A stretch of DNA of 64,000 nucleotides from Mediterranea massiliensis (GCF_900128475.1 NZ_LT635839.1:114904-178903); one strand, 5' to 3'. Shown: positions 6,758 through 15,986, counted from the stretch's first letter. Notes: generated by a model from the sequence alone, not told the origin. Numbers and translations: made by a program.

Positions 6758-7912
6758 TTACAACAGCTTCTGTACAGCCGCATCCAGGTCCTTGATGGTC
6801 TCGCCGCGGGCGCTGAGCTCGTTGTTGCGGTTGATGAGGAACAGCGTGGGCAGGTTCTGCACGTTGTAGGAAGTGGCGATGGACGAGTAGATGCCGTTGG
6901 CGTCGCGCACGCAGATCCAGGGCAGGTTGTCGGCCGTGGTCTTCCAGTAGTGTTCGTCGGCATCGAGCGACACCTGGTAGATTTCCAGTCCGCGGGAAGC
7001 GTACTTGTCATAGAGGTCGCGCAGCATGTAGTTGTGGCTGGCCGACACGGCGCTCTGGTAGACGGTGAAGTCCAGAATCACCACCTTGCCCTTGAGGTCG
7101 GTCAGCTTGTGGGCGTTGCCCTTCATGTCGCGCAGGTTGATGTCGATCACACCGGTCTCGGTCACCTGCACCTCGTCGGGCAGTTCCACCGTCTGCTGCT
7201 GGGGCGTGCGCGTGTTCTTCATGCCCTTGATGACGATGTTGTAGAGGTTCTTCGAGCGGTCGGCGTGCGGATAGAAGTTGTTCAGGCTCGTGGCTACGGC
7301 GGCGAAGCACTTGATGTCGTCACGGCTGTTCAGCGGGTCGAATATCAGGTAGTTGTTCACCTTCTGGAACAGGGCAAAGTAGGCGGCTGCCGTGTTGGGG
7401 GCCGCAAAGATATAGTTTATCTTCACCTCGTCCTTGTAGCGTTTCATCAGCGACGTCAGGCTGTCCTGGAAGACGTCCACGCCCAGCGTATGGTTCTGCA
7501 TGGCCTGGTACAGTCCGTCCACCTTGTTCTGCAGGTCCAGCTGCTTGAGCGACAGTTCCTTGATTTTCTCGCTGTTGGCCGAGCCCTCTACGGTGTAGCC
7601 CGTGGCGAAGTCGGGATAGGCGGCGTGGATGCGGATGATCTCGGTCGAGTCGACGGAGAAGTTGATGATCTTGTCGTCTATGCGCAGGCGGTAGAACTCG
7701 GGCGACTCGGGACGGGCTCCCTTGAAGCTGAAGGAACCGGCCGAACCCAGCTTCACCGAGTCGAGGGGAACAATCCCTTCGAGGGCCGAAGCCTCCAGAT
7801 AGAGCATTTTGCCGTCGGCGTCCTTCACATCGCCTTCCACTTTGAATTTCGGTTCAGAATCACATGCACCCAGGGCAGCGGCCACGAGTGCCATCACGAA
7901 TAATTTCTTCAT
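6758..7912 (-). CDS. TlpA/AhpC-type thioredoxin-fold lipoprotein lacking the CxxC pair
   Basis: 384 residues from the ATG at 7912. A longer open frame to 8029 would overlap the promoter. The lipobox LGAC puts the lipidated Cys at 17. An N-terminal DUF4369-like beta domain (about 20-110) and a helical middle precede a C-terminal thioredoxin fold (about 255-384) with LKGKVVILDFTVYQ and the cis-Pro NLPTLF at 353-357. Where oxidoreductases carry WCxxC, this protein reads VYQSAVSASHN (284-294), so a thiol redox function is unlikely as seen. A promoter lies 35 bp upstream. The substrate or partner is unknown. Confidence 0.85.
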   Translation of the reverse strand: MKKLFVMALVAAALGACDSEPKFKVEGDVKDADGKMLYLEASALEGIVPLDSVKLGSAGSFSFKGARPESPEFYRLRIDDKIINFSVDSTEIIRIHAAYPDFATGYTVEGSANSEKIKELSLKQLDLQNKVDGLYQAMQNHTLGVDVFQDSLTSLMKRYKDEVKINYIFAAPNTAAAYFALFQKVNNYLIFDPLNSRDDIKCFAAVATSLNNFYPHADRSKNLYNIVIKGMKNTRTPQQQTVELPDEVQVTETGVIDINLRDMKGNAHKLTDLKGKVVILDFTVYQSAVSASHNYMLRDLYDKYASRGLEIYQVSLDADEHYWKTTADNLPWICVRDANGIYSSIATSYNVQNLPTLFLINRNNELSARGETIKDLDAAVQKLL

Positions 7913-7946
7913 ATAGTCAGTGCGTTTATTTTTCAGAATGAACGTG

Positions 7947-7976
7947 CAAATATACTTGTTTTCGCCGTTAGTCAAA
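7947..7976 (-). promoter_or_regulatory. Promoter of the TlpA-like lipoprotein gene
   Basis: The minus strand has TTTG (7976-7973), 18 bp, then TATATTTG (7954-7947): a good Bacteroidota housekeeping promoter. It supports the start codon at 7912. Confidence 0.75.
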
Positions 7977-8071
7977 GCATTTTCGGCCCATCTTCCGCTC
8001 CAAAACCTTAAAAAAAAGTAGAAATGCAAACTTTTATACTCATTTCCACCGCGTTAAGTGAATTATTTCAC

Positions 8072-8079
8072 TATCTTTG
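8072..8079 (+). promoter_or_regulatory. -7 box of the pnp promoter
   Basis: TATCTTTG lies 39 bp upstream of the pnp start; the -33 region (about 8050) is only weakly similar to TTTG. Confidence 0.6.
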
Positions 8080-8117
8080 CGCGAATTTTGAAAGAAAATA
8101 GATATAAAAGTTTTTTT

Positions 8118-10289
8118 ATGATTAACCCAATTGTTAAGACGATCGAGCTTCCTGATGGCAGAACCATCACGCTCGAAACGGGAAAGCTGGCAAAACAGGC
8201 AGACGGTTCTGTAATGCTCCGCATGGGAAACACCATGCTGCTGGCTACTGTTTGTGCCGCAAAAGACGCAGTTCCCGGAACAGATTTCATGCCGCTTCAG
8301 GTAGAGTACAAAGAAAAATTCTCCGCATTCGGACGTTTCCCCGGCGGCTTCACCAAGCGTGAAGGACGCGCGTCGGACTACGAAATCCTGACCTGCCGCC
8401 TGGTAGACCGTGCTCTCCGCCCCCTTTTCCCCGACAATTTCCACGCCGAAGTATATGTGAACATTATACTTTTCTCGGCCGACGGCGTAGACATGCCCGA
8501 CGCACTGGCCGGTCTGGCTGCTTCGGCCGCACTGGCCGTATCGGACATCCCCTTCAACGGCCCCATCTCTGAGGTACGCGTAGCGCGCATCAACGGAGAG
8601 TTCGTCATCAACCCCACCTTCGAACAGCTCGAACAGGCCGACATGGACCTCATGGTAGGCGCCACTTACGAGAACATCATGATGGTGGAAGGCGAGATGA
8701 AGGAAGTGTCCGAACAGGACCTGCTGGCTGCCCTGAAGGCTGCCCACGAGGCCATCAAGCCCATGTGCAAGGCACAGATCGAACTGGCCGAAGAGGTAGG
8801 TTCCACCGTAAAGCGCGAATACTGCCACGAGGTGAACGACGAAGACCTGCGCAAGGCCGTACACGATGCCTGCTACGCCAAGGCCTACGCCATCGCCAGC
8901 GAAGGCAACCGCGACAAGCACGCCCGTGAAGACGCCTTCAACGCCATCTGCGAAGAGTTCAAGGCTCAGTTCACCGAAGAGGAGCTCGAAGAAAAAGGCC
9001 CGATGATCGACCGCTACTACCACGACGTGGAGAAAGAGGCCATGCGCCGCTGCATCCTCGACGAAGGCAAGCGTCTGGACGGCCGCAAGACCACGGAAAT
9101 CCGCCCCATCTGGTGCGAAGTGAGTCCCCTGCCCGGCCCTCACGGTTCGGCCATCTTCACCCGCGGCGAGACGCAGGCGCTGGCTACCACTACCCTGGGC
9201 ACCAAGCTCGACGAAAAGATTATCGACGACGTACTGGTTCACGGCAAGGAACGCTTCCTGCTGCACTACAACTTCCCCCCGTTCTCTACGGGCGAAGCCA
9301 AGGCACAGCGCGGCGTAGGCCGTCGTGAAATCGGCCACGGCCACCTGGCATGGCGTGCGCTGAAGGGACAGATTCCCGCCGACTATCCGTACGTGGTACG
9401 CGTCGTTTCCGATATCCTCGAATCCAACGGTTCTTCCTCCATGGCTACCGTATGCGCCGGCACGCTGTCCCTGATGGACGCCGGTGTGAAGATCAAGAAC
9501 CCCGTATCGGGTATCGCCATGGGCCTCATCAAGAACCCGGGCGAAGAGAAATATGCCGTCCTCTCCGACATCCTCGGCGATGAAGACCACCTGGGCGACA
9601 TGGACTTCAAGGTAACCGGTACGAAGAACGGTATCACCGCCACCCAGATGGATATCAAGGTGGACGGTCTGTCCTACGACATCCTCGAGAAAGCCCTGCT
9701 GCAGGCCAAGGAAGGCCGCGAATACATCCTGGGCAAACTGACCGAGTGCATCGCCGAACCGCGTCCCGACCTGAAGCCGCACGCTCCGCGCATCGAGACC
9801 ATGACCATCCCCAAGGAGTTCATCGGTGCTGTCATCGGCCCGGGCGGAAAGATCATCCAGGGCATGCAGGAAGAGACAGGTGCCACCATCACCATCGAGG
9901 AAGAGGACAACGTGGGCAAGATCGAGATTGCCGGTACCAACAAGAAGTGCATCGACGATGCCATCCGCATGATCAAGGCCATCGTTGCCGTACCCGAAGT
10001 AGGCGAAGTCTACAAAGGCAAGGTACGGTCCATCATGCCCTACGGTGCGTTCGTTGAATTCCTGCCGGGCAAGGACGGTCTGCTCCACATTTCCGAAATC
10101 GACTGGAAGCGCCTCGAGACGGTCGAGGAAGCCGGTATCAAGGAAGGCGACGACATCGACGTGAAGCTGCTGGACATCGACCCGAAGACGGGCAAGTTCA
10201 AGCTGTCGCACAAGGTGCTTATCCCGAAACCCGAAGGCTACACGGAACGTCCCGAAAGACCCAGAAGAGAAAAGAAATCCAACAACTAA
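8118..10289 (+). CDS. pnp: Polyribonucleotide nucleotidyltransferase (PNPase)
   Basis: 723 residues from the ATG at 8118 ([14 protein letters not shown]). The upstream in-frame ATG at 8058 lies inside the promoter. Domain order is RNase PH 1 (about 1-220, [16 protein letters not shown]), a helical linker, RNase PH 2 (about 320-550, [19 protein letters not shown] and [17 protein letters not shown]), KH (about 560-620, [16 protein letters not shown]) and S1 (about 630-700, [18 protein letters not shown]). It degrades RNA 3'-5' using phosphate and can add tails. It is monocistronic, with a promoter upstream and a hairpin terminator downstream. Confidence 0.97.
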   Translation: MINPIVKTIELPDGRTITLETGKLAKQADGSVMLRMGNTMLLATVCAAKDAVPGTDFMPLQVEYKEKFSAFGRFPGGFTKREGRASDYEILTCRLVDRALRPLFPDNFHAEVYVNIILFSADGVDMPDALAGLAASAALAVSDIPFNGPISEVRVARINGEFVINPTFEQLEQADMDLMVGATYENIMMVEGEMKEVSEQDLLAALKAAHEAIKPMCKAQIELAEEVGSTVKREYCHEVNDEDLRKAVHDACYAKAYAIASEGNRDKHAREDAFNAICEEFKAQFTEEELEEKGPMIDRYYHDVEKEAMRRCILDEGKRLDGRKTTEIRPIWCEVSPLPGPHGSAIFTRGETQALATTTLGTKLDEKIIDDVLVHGKERFLLHYNFPPFSTGEAKAQRGVGRREIGHGHLAWRALKGQIPADYPYVVRVVSDILESNGSSSMATVCAGTLSLMDAGVKIKNPVSGIAMGLIKNPGEEKYAVLSDILGDEDHLGDMDFKVTGTKNGITATQMDIKVDGLSYDILEKALLQAKEGREYILGKLTECIAEPRPDLKPHAPRIETMTIPKEFIGAVIGPGGKIIQGMQEETGATITIEEEDNVGKIEIAGTNKKCIDDAIRMIKAIVAVPEVGEVYKGKVRSIMPYGAFVEFLPGKDGLLHISEIDWKRLETVEEAGIKEGDDIDVKLLDIDPKTGKFKLSHKVLIPKPEGYTERPERPRREKKSNN

Positions 10290-10319
10290 CCATAGAATTC
10301 CTTTTCTATAACCCAACGC

Positions 10320-10358
10320 AAGAGGGTGCCCGCTACGGCGGAGCACCCTCTTCTTGTA
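10320..10358 (+). terminator. Terminator after pnp
   Basis: A perfect 10-bp stem (10320-10329 with 10343-10352) is followed by CTTGTAT; the U-run is short. Confidence 0.7.
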
Positions 10359-10406
10359 TAGGCAATGTCCGCGGCATCCCCAAGTCCGGGAAATCATCAA
10401 ATTCAA

Positions 10407-10454
10407 CCGAATTTAGCGATTACAATCACCAAATTCGGCCAAAATTGGCGATTA
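10407..10454. promoter_or_regulatory. Operator-like repeats upstream of the DUF4143 ATPase gene
   Basis: The inverted repeat CCGAATTT (10407-10414) / AAATTCGG (10431-10438), plus a direct repeat GCGATTA at 10416 and 10448 (32 bp, three helical turns apart), lie directly over and upstream of the promoter. Confidence 0.4.
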
Positions 10455-10477
10455 TATCCGAAAAAGACCTATATTTG
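10445..10477 (+). promoter_or_regulatory. Promoter of the DUF4143 ATPase gene
   Basis: TTGG (10445-10448), 21 bp, then TATATTTG (10470-10477), an exact -7 consensus 16 bp before the ATG. Confidence 0.7.
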
Positions 10478-10493
10478 CAAAAATTGCCAGCCC

Positions 10494-11615
10494 ATGATAC
10501 AAAGAATTCTTGAAGACAAAATCATAGCGGACTTCCGCCGGAAGAAGGTCATTGTCATACTCGGAGCCAGACAAGTGGGTAAAACGACGCTGCTTTCCCG
10601 ACTGCACAACGAACGCCAAAAGGTTCTCTTTCTGAACTGTGACAACATCGACGACGTGATGGATCTTGAAGGTAAAACTTCAACGGAACTGAAAATGCTG
10701 TTGTCGGCATACGACATTGTATTCATAGACGAAGCCCAGCGTGTGAAAAACATCGGACTGACCCTAAAAATAATCGGTGATCTGAAAATGGATACGCAAG
10801 TCATCGTAACCGGCTCTTCGTCGTTAGACATGGCCAATGAAATCAACGAGCCCGCAACCGGAAGATTGCTGGAGCACAACCTCTATCCTCTTTCTCTGTC
10901 CGAATTAGCCCAGAGTTCTTCGGAGAGAGAAGAACAGCGACTGTTGGAGCAACGCATGATTTATGGTCTGTATCCCGAGGTGGTGAACGAACCGTCGGAC
11001 GCCAAGCGGACACTGGTGACTTTGGCCAACAATTACCTCTACAAAGACCTGTTCGCCTACAAAGGCATCAAAAAGCCGGACGTCATTCAAAAGCTGGTAA
11101 GGGCACTGGCCCTGCAACTGGGCAGCGAAGTCTCGTACAACGAACTGGGCAACCTGCTGGGCGTGGACAAAGGAACCGTCGAGAATTACATCAGCCTGCT
11201 CGAGAAATGTTTCGTCATATTCCGCCTCGACTCCTTCAGCCGCAACATGCGGAATGAAATCAAAAAAGGAAAGAAGATATACTTCTACGACAATGGCATC
11301 AGAAATGCCGTCATCTCCAACTTCGCACCGCTGGAGCTAAGAACAGACGCAGGAGCTCTGTGGGAGAATCTGATGGTCAGCGAAAGGGTGAAGCACAATT
11401 CATACGCCTCCAACTTTGCAAATCTTTATTTTTGGCGTACCCACGAACAACAGGAAATCGACCTGATCGAAGAAGAAGACGGCAAGCTGCGCACGTTTGA
11501 ATTCAAATGGAATGCCCATGCCAAAAGTTCTCTGCCAAAATCGTTTGCAGCAACCTATCAGCATGTCACCTACGAAGTGATAACCCCCGGTCATTTTTGG
11601 GAATTTGTGAGATAG
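10494..11615 (+). CDS. AAA ATPase with DUF4143 (ATP-binding protein)
   Basis: 373 residues from the ATG at 10494; a longer frame from 10365 crosses the promoter. P-loop GARQVGKTT at residues 24-32, Walker B IVFIDEAQ at about 75-82, sensor-like VIVTGSSS. The C-terminal DUF4143 half contains a winged-helix segment (VSYNELGNLLGVDKGTVENY) and ends in a PD-(D/E)xK-like core: LYFWRTHEQQEIDLI then FEFKW. The family is common in accessory DNA of bacteria and archaea, and its cellular role is not settled. No partner gene is adjacent: pnp upstream is terminated and 1.3 kb of gene-free DNA follows. Confidence 0.88.
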   Translation: MIQRILEDKIIADFRRKKVIVILGARQVGKTTLLSRLHNERQKVLFLNCDNIDDVMDLEGKTSTELKMLLSAYDIVFIDEAQRVKNIGLTLKIIGDLKMDTQVIVTGSSSLDMANEINEPATGRLLEHNLYPLSLSELAQSSSEREEQRLLEQRMIYGLYPEVVNEPSDAKRTLVTLANNYLYKDLFAYKGIKKPDVIQKLVRALALQLGSEVSYNELGNLLGVDKGTVENYISLLEKCFVIFRLDSFSRNMRNEIKKGKKIYFYDNGIRNAVISNFAPLELRTDAGALWENLMVSERVKHNSYASNFANLYFWRTHEQQEIDLIEEEDGKLRTFEFKWNAHAKSSLPKSFAATYQHVTYEVITPGHFWEFVR

Positions 11616-12485
11616 ACGACCACACACTCCCCCTAAAATGACGTTCCCCAAACTGCAAGAGCGGCATAGTTCCTTCCCCGAACAAGGCCGCTTCCTGCCA
11701 AGAACAAGCCCGCTTCCCAGGCAAAACTATGCCGCAACAAAGCGAGGAAACAGACGCACGGATTCTCGAAGTTACAATTTTTTACCTCCCGCAAGGGAGG
11801 AAAACAGGCGTATTTGGGTTCTACTTTGGGTCCAGGGTTCTTTTAAGCCTTCCCGAGCGCGCAAAAGCCCATTCAGAAAAGGATTAAAATACTAATATTC
11901 AGATGATTAAGAAATATCATCACGTATACCATCCCCAATAGCCATGGGTATGCATGAACCTATAAAAAATCAATGGAAACAGCCGATGAATGTAAATAAA
12001 TATTCATATCGCCTCCGCTCTACCTCCCATACGGAGCCTTCTTTCTCCCATATCTTTCGCTACCCATTCTCATCCACCCTCCGATTCAAGACAACCGGAG
12101 TACAGACCTGCCACAACATTCCTTACTGCCAAACAGCTTCTCCCAAGAAAGAAAAAGATTTTTCTTTACACAAAATCATTTTCCGAAGACTTTTTACGCA
12201 AAAAACAGGGTTTAAGTGAACCCATGAACCTATTTGAACCCTAACCTTTAGAAGAAAGCGTTCCAATACCACGATATAAATCTGTAAATCATATATATAC
12301 GAAATCATCACAGTATTTTCTCTTGTTGAAAAACAAAATGGGATGTCGGGGAGTTCCACACTCGTACCATTGGAAACAGGAAGTAATTTAAATAAACATA
12401 ATAGGTATATATATATATCCGCTGCCGTCCAAGGAAAGCCACGGCTTCAGTATCTCAAAAACAAAAGCGGATACAGCGTCGGGGA
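11616..12485. other. Gene-free stretch with a short repeat
   Basis: No credible gene on either strand. Open frames here lack start context and family similarity. The part 11658-11735 holds a 22-bp-period repeat flanked by an inverted pair. The rest is AT-rich sequence in which I see nothing conserved except scattered GGGTT/AACCC-type short inverted repeats near 12210-12240. Confidence 0.6.
11658..11735. repeat. Short 22-bp-period array flanked by inverted repeat
   Basis: GAACAAGGCCGCTTCC starts at 11680 and GAACAAGCCCGCTTCC at 11702, exactly 22 bp apart. The block is bracketed by GCGGCATAGTT (11661-11671) and its reverse complement AACTATGCCGC (11725-11735). Confidence 0.6.
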
Positions 12486-12731
12486 GTCTCAAAATAGAGG
12501 TCTCTGCAACGGGGGGGGGACAAAATAGGGGTATCTGTGGCTCTCCTCCTTCCGGAAGGAGGAGTACCCGATAGGGGAGGTGGTAGGTGAATACATAACG
12601 CGTTGATTGATAACCTTTCGAGAAAACCTACCACCCCGCCCTTTGGGCACCCCTCCTTCCGGAAGGAGGGGAGTTGAATAGCCTCACTTCATTTTGACAC
12701 ATCCTCGTCGCAGAGACCTCTATTTTGTGAC
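12486..12731. mobile_element. MITE-like element of nested palindromes
   Basis: A 246-bp non-coding unit. Its ends are 22-bp inverted repeats with one mismatch (12486-12507 and 12710-12731, core ATAGAGGTCTCTGC). Inside are two 22-bp perfect palindromes centred at 12553/12554 and 12660/12661 (half-sites CTCCTCCTTCC and CCCCTCCTTCC), and an inverted pair GGTGGTAGGT (12579-12588) / ACCTACCACC (12626-12635). No ORF is present. A G9 run sits at 12511-12519. It could be a transposase-dependent MITE or a structured intergenic repeat. Confidence 0.7.
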
Positions 12732-12767
12732 ATTCCCCCGTGTTTTTCTTTTGCTGGCGTGTGCTGG

Positions 12768-12788
12768 ATCCCGCATCGAGTGCGGGAT
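12768..12788. repeat. Dispersed palindrome GATCCCGCA...TGCGGGATGAC, copy 1
   Basis: ATCCCGCA (12768-12775) pairs with TGCGGGAT (12781-12788). Two related copies are at 15987-16007 and 16039-16059, with the same flanking words (GGATC on one side, GAC on the other). Confidence 0.75.
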
Positions 12789-12833
12789 GACAAAAGGTCA
12801 GCGTTTCTCCCTTGCAGGAGGCGGCTCGGCATA

Positions 12834-12891
12834 GTCAAACTGAAAAACCACGCTTTTCATTTGCCTCTGCTTTCGACTTTCATTATCTTTG
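12834..12891 (+). promoter_or_regulatory. Promoter cassette copy A (response regulator)
   Basis: The shared cassette ATAGTCAAACTGAAAAAC is followed by TTTTCATTTGCC. The -33 TTTG is at 12860-12863, then 20 bp, then the -7 TATCTTTG at 12884-12891. The ATG of the regulator gene follows at 12913. It belongs to a family of six related cassettes in the window. Confidence 0.8.
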
Positions 12892-12912
12892 CCAAAAAAA
12901 CAGACAGAGACC

Positions 12913-13611
12913 ATGATCAAGCTACTCCTGGTAGAAAACGACCCCAACCTGCGCTACGTGGTGCAGTGCGGACTGGTAGACATCATCGGCGGCTACGACG
13001 TACAGACAGCCACCAACGGCGAAGAGGGCCTGCAAGTGTGGGCCGCCTTCAAGCCCGACATCATCATCAGCGACATCGACATGCCCGTGATGGACGGCTT
13101 CGAGATGGTGCGCCGCATCCGCGAGACCGACACCGAGACACCCATCCTGTTCGCCTCGGCCCTCACCTCGCCCAAAGACGTGAGGTACGGTTACCAGGTG
13201 GGCGTGAACAACTACGTGAAGAAGCCCTTCATCGCCGACGAACTGGATGCCCACATCCACGCCCTCCTGAAGATGACGCAGGGCACACACATGCGCCCCG
13301 AGACCGGTTTCTGCCAGTTCGGCCCCTACACGCTCGACACCGAGCACAACACCCTGCGCGACGACCGCACCGGCCGCAGCCAGACGCTGACCGTCACCGA
13401 GGCCAAACTCCTGCACATCCTGGCCCAGAACAAGAACGAAACCGTGCGCCGCGAAGCCATCCTGAGCCGCTGCTGGAACACGGAGGACGACTACTTCGCC
13501 TCGCGCAGCCTCGACGTCTTCGTCTCCAAGCTGCGCAAGCTCTTCGAAGCTGACGCCGACATTGAAATCAAGACCGTCCGCGGCGTGGGGCTGATGCTAG
13601 TAGTGAAATGA
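12913..13611 (+). CDS. OmpR/PhoB-type response regulator (orphan)
   Basis: 232 residues from the ATG at 12913; an in-frame ATG at 12889 lies in the -7 box and is rejected. The receiver domain (1-118) carries the acidic pair as VENDPN (Glu8, Asp10), the phospho-acceptor Asp54 in SDIDMP, and Lys104 in YVKKPF. A linker leads to a winged-helix DNA-binding domain (about 135-232; LTVTEAKLLHILAQNKNE, then SLDVFVSKLRKLF, then KTVRGVGLML). No histidine kinase is adjacent, so its partner must be elsewhere. It is followed by a short repeat array. Confidence 0.92.
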   Translation: MIKLLLVENDPNLRYVVQCGLVDIIGGYDVQTATNGEEGLQVWAAFKPDIIISDIDMPVMDGFEMVRRIRETDTETPILFASALTSPKDVRYGYQVGVNNYVKKPFIADELDAHIHALLKMTQGTHMRPETGFCQFGPYTLDTEHNTLRDDRTGRSQTLTVTEAKLLHILAQNKNETVRREAILSRCWNTEDDYFASRSLDVFVSKLRKLFEADADIEIKTVRGVGLMLVVK

Positions 13612-13624
13612 AAAGAAACAATCT

Positions 13625-13726
13625 GTTTACCCTGCGCAAACCATTCGTTTGCCCAGCCCAAACAACCCGTTTGCCCAGCTTAAACGGTTCACTTAAGCTG
13701 GGCAAACAGACGCTTTAAGCTGGGAA
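13625..13726. repeat. 22-bp intergenic array (GTTTGCCCAGCTTAAAC family), copy 1
   Basis: Units start at 13625 (degenerate), 13647 and 13669, exactly 22 bp apart, with core GTTTGCCCAGC. Two inverted units follow (AAGCTGGGCAAAC near 13694-13707, and AAGCTGGGAAAA near 13716-13728). Direct and inverted units can fold into a stem that could terminate transcription between the regulator and the convergent buk gene. The second array of the family is at 58808-58912. Confidence 0.75.
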
Positions 13727-13734
13727 AATTCCTT

Positions 13735-14817
13735 CTATTGATACACCTGCACCTCCAGCTCGCCCCGCAACGCGCCCAGTGCATTCAGGGCCAGGGCTTC
13801 CAGCTCGTCTTCGCCGGGATAGACGCGGACGGGCGCCAGGAAGGACACACGCTCCTGGAGGCGCGAGGTGATGTAGTCCGAATGGGCGATGCCGCCCGTC
13901 AGCAGGATGGCGTCCACCTGTCCGTAGAGCACGACCGCCGCCGCCCCCACACTCTTCGCAATCTGATAGATCATGGCGTCCAGCACCAGCCGGGCATGCT
14001 CGTCGCCCTCCTCGATGCGCTTCACCACGGCCTGCACGTCGGTCGTGCCCAGATGGGCCGCCAGACCCGCACGGCCCGAGATGCGTTTCTTCAGCTCGCT
14101 CTGCGAGAGCTTACCGGAGAAACAGAGGTCGATGAGGTCGCCCGCAGGCAGGGTACCGGCCCGCTCGGGCGAGAAGGGACCTTCGCCGTCGAGGGCGTTG
14201 TTCACGTCCACGCAGCGGCCCTTGCGGTGGGCTGCCACGGAAATGCCGCCACCCAGGTGGCAGACAATCAGGTTCAGGTCTTCGTAGCGCACGGGCCTGT
14301 CGGGCTGCTCCGCCGTCCGCTCGGCGGCATAGCGGCGGGCAATGGCACGCTGGTTCAGGGCATGCCAGATGGTGATGCGGGGCGTGAGGGGCGAACCCGT
14401 GACGCGGGCCACCTCGTCCAGCTCGTCCACCACGCCGGGGTCGGCGATGAACGCCCGGCAGCCGGGCAGGGCATGGGCCAGTTCGGAGGCTATCAGGCAG
14501 CCCAGGTTGCAGGCATGGGTACGCATGGCGTGCATGCAGTCGTTGATCATGGCATCGTTCACCTCGTAGACGCCGCCGGGGATGGGCTTCAGCAGGCCGC
14601 CCCGCCCGATGATGGCGTCGAAGGCAAAGGGAATGCCCTCGTGCTCCAGCTCGGCGAGCACCAGGTTCTTGCGGAACTCAAACTGGTCGATGACACGCGG
14701 AAAGTGCACCAGCTCGTCGACGGAGTGGCGCAGCGTCTTGACAAATACAGGCTTTTCGTCCTCGAAAACGGCCATCTTGGTCGAGGTAGAGCCGGGGTTG
14801 ATGACTAATATCTTCAT
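13735..14817 (-). CDS. buk: Butyrate kinase
   Basis: 360 residues, acetokinase/ASKHA fold. The N-terminal phosphate-binding signature is LVINPGSTSTKMAVF (4-18). GRGGLLKPIPGGVYEV, HLGGGISVAAH and ILLTGGIAHSDYI follow in the order of butyrate kinases rather than acetate kinases. It converts butyryl-phosphate and ADP to butyrate and ATP. It lies 47 bp downstream of ptb on the same strand, forming the ptb-buk pair. Related branched-chain acids are also possible substrates. The Bcd/Etf and thiolase steps are not in the window. Confidence 0.93.
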   Translation of the reverse strand: MKILVINPGSTSTKMAVFEDEKPVFVKTLRHSVDELVHFPRVIDQFEFRKNLVLAELEHEGIPFAFDAIIGRGGLLKPIPGGVYEVNDAMINDCMHAMRTHACNLGCLIASELAHALPGCRAFIADPGVVDELDEVARVTGSPLTPRITIWHALNQRAIARRYAAERTAEQPDRPVRYEDLNLIVCHLGGGISVAAHRKGRCVDVNNALDGEGPFSPERAGTLPAGDLIDLCFSGKLSQSELKKRISGRAGLAAHLGTTDVQAVVKRIEEGDEHARLVLDAMIYQIAKSVGAAAVVLYGQVDAILLTGGIAHSDYITSRLQERVSFLAPVRVYPGEDELEALALNALGALRGELEVQVYQ

Positions 14818-14864
14818 AAGAATGGTGAATGTTGAATGACAAATGCGGCAACGTGAGTCACTTC

Positions 14865-15794
14865 CTATGGTTCATTCATGTCCTGTCCGCTGCTCGTGAG
14901 GCATGCCATGGCAAGGCTGTAATACTTGGACAGGCCGCTGTCGCTGCGCGAGGGCAGCACCACGGGGCAGACGGGGCCCTGGAGTAGTCCGGCCATGTCG
15001 GCATGCGAGAAGAGGGAGACGGCCTTGTAAAAGGCGTTGCCCGACTCGATGTTGGGGAAGATGAGCACGTCGGCCTCGCCGTTGATGGGTGACACAATGC
15101 CCTTGATGTCGCCGCTGGTCTTCTCGCAGGCTGTCTTCACGTCCAGCGGACCGTCGATAATGACGTTGCCGAACTCGCCCGCCTCGGCCAGCTCGACGAT
15201 GTTCACGTAGTCCAGCGAGTGGGGGAACTTGGCGCTGACCTTCTCGGTGCAGTGTATCAGGGCGATGCGGGGCTGTTCAATGCCGAAATGGTGGCACGCG
15301 CGGATGGCATACCAGATCATCTCGATGCGCTGCTGCAACGTGGGCCGCGGGATGACGGCGGCGTCCGAGAAGAACAGCAGTTTGTCGTACGTCGGTATCT
15401 GCATCACGGCCAGGTGGGTCAGCACCTTGCCCTTGGGCAGCAGGCCGTGCTCCTTGTCGAGGATGGCCCGGAGCAGGTTGTCAGTGTTGATGATGCCCTT
15501 CATCAGGATGTCGGCCCCTCCCGCACGCACGATGCGCACCGCCTCGCGGGCCGCCTCGTCGGAGTCCTCGATGTGGATGGTGCGGACGTAGTCGGGATAC
15601 CGCTTCAGCGAGGGATATTTCTCGAGAATGGCCGAATCGCCGATCATCAGAAACTCGGCAATGCCCTCTTCCAGCGCCCGGGCGATGGCATACTCGGTAT
15701 TGGGATCGTTGGCGCAAACCACGGCAACGCGCTTCCTGCGGTTCAGTGTCTTCAGGTGTTCCGTCAGTTGGTTAAAGTTTCGTATAGGTTTCAT
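14865..15794 (-). CDS. ptb: Phosphate butyryltransferase
   Basis: 309 residues of the phosphate acetyl/butyryltransferase family. Conserved segments are KRVAVVCANDPNTEYAIARA (N-terminal), GADILMKGIINTDNLLRAIL, FSDAAVIPRPTLQQR, DGPLDVKTACEKTSGDIKG, then ANIES-type FPNIESGNAFYK. It transfers butyryl from CoA to phosphate and feeds the kinase gene immediately downstream. With buk it gives ATP by substrate-level phosphorylation. No clear promoter consensus was found in the 5' region; GATATTTG at about 15807-15814 (minus strand) is a partial match. Confidence 0.93.
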   Translation of the reverse strand: MKPIRNFNQLTEHLKTLNRRKRVAVVCANDPNTEYAIARALEEGIAEFLMIGDSAILEKYPSLKRYPDYVRTIHIEDSDEAAREAVRIVRAGGADILMKGIINTDNLLRAILDKEHGLLPKGKVLTHLAVMQIPTYDKLLFFSDAAVIPRPTLQQRIEMIWYAIRACHHFGIEQPRIALIHCTEKVSAKFPHSLDYVNIVELAEAGEFGNVIIDGPLDVKTACEKTSGDIKGIVSPINGEADVLIFPNIESGNAFYKAVSLFSHADMAGLLQGPVCPVVLPSRSDSGLSKYYSLAMACLTSSGQDMNEP

Positions 15795-15986
15795 GACGTT
15801 AGATTTTCAGCAAATATCTGAAAAAATGTCGAGAAATCCAGCATCTGTTCACCTGTTTTTGCAGTTGCTACATAACATTTTGACAACAGCCTCTCTTTTT
15901 CACCTCAGAATTTGCACCAGGAGTGACCACAGATTATGAAGAAAGTTCGAGCCTGTCACCACAAAAAAAGAAGCAGATACAGCGTC

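Noticed and set aside
8040..10406. 788-residue open frame antisense to pnp
   Set aside because: Mirror frame of a highly biased GC-rich gene; no start context, His/Val/Leu-rich composition, and PNPase is fully conserved on the other strand.
11772..11803. Hairpin CCTCCC-GCAA-GGGAGG as terminator
   Set aside because: Flanked by A-runs rather than T-runs on the exit side of either strand.
11638..12528. Open frames of 61-91 codons in the gene-free region
   Set aside because: No Shine-Dalgarno or promoter linked to them, unlike any family, and crossed by repeats.
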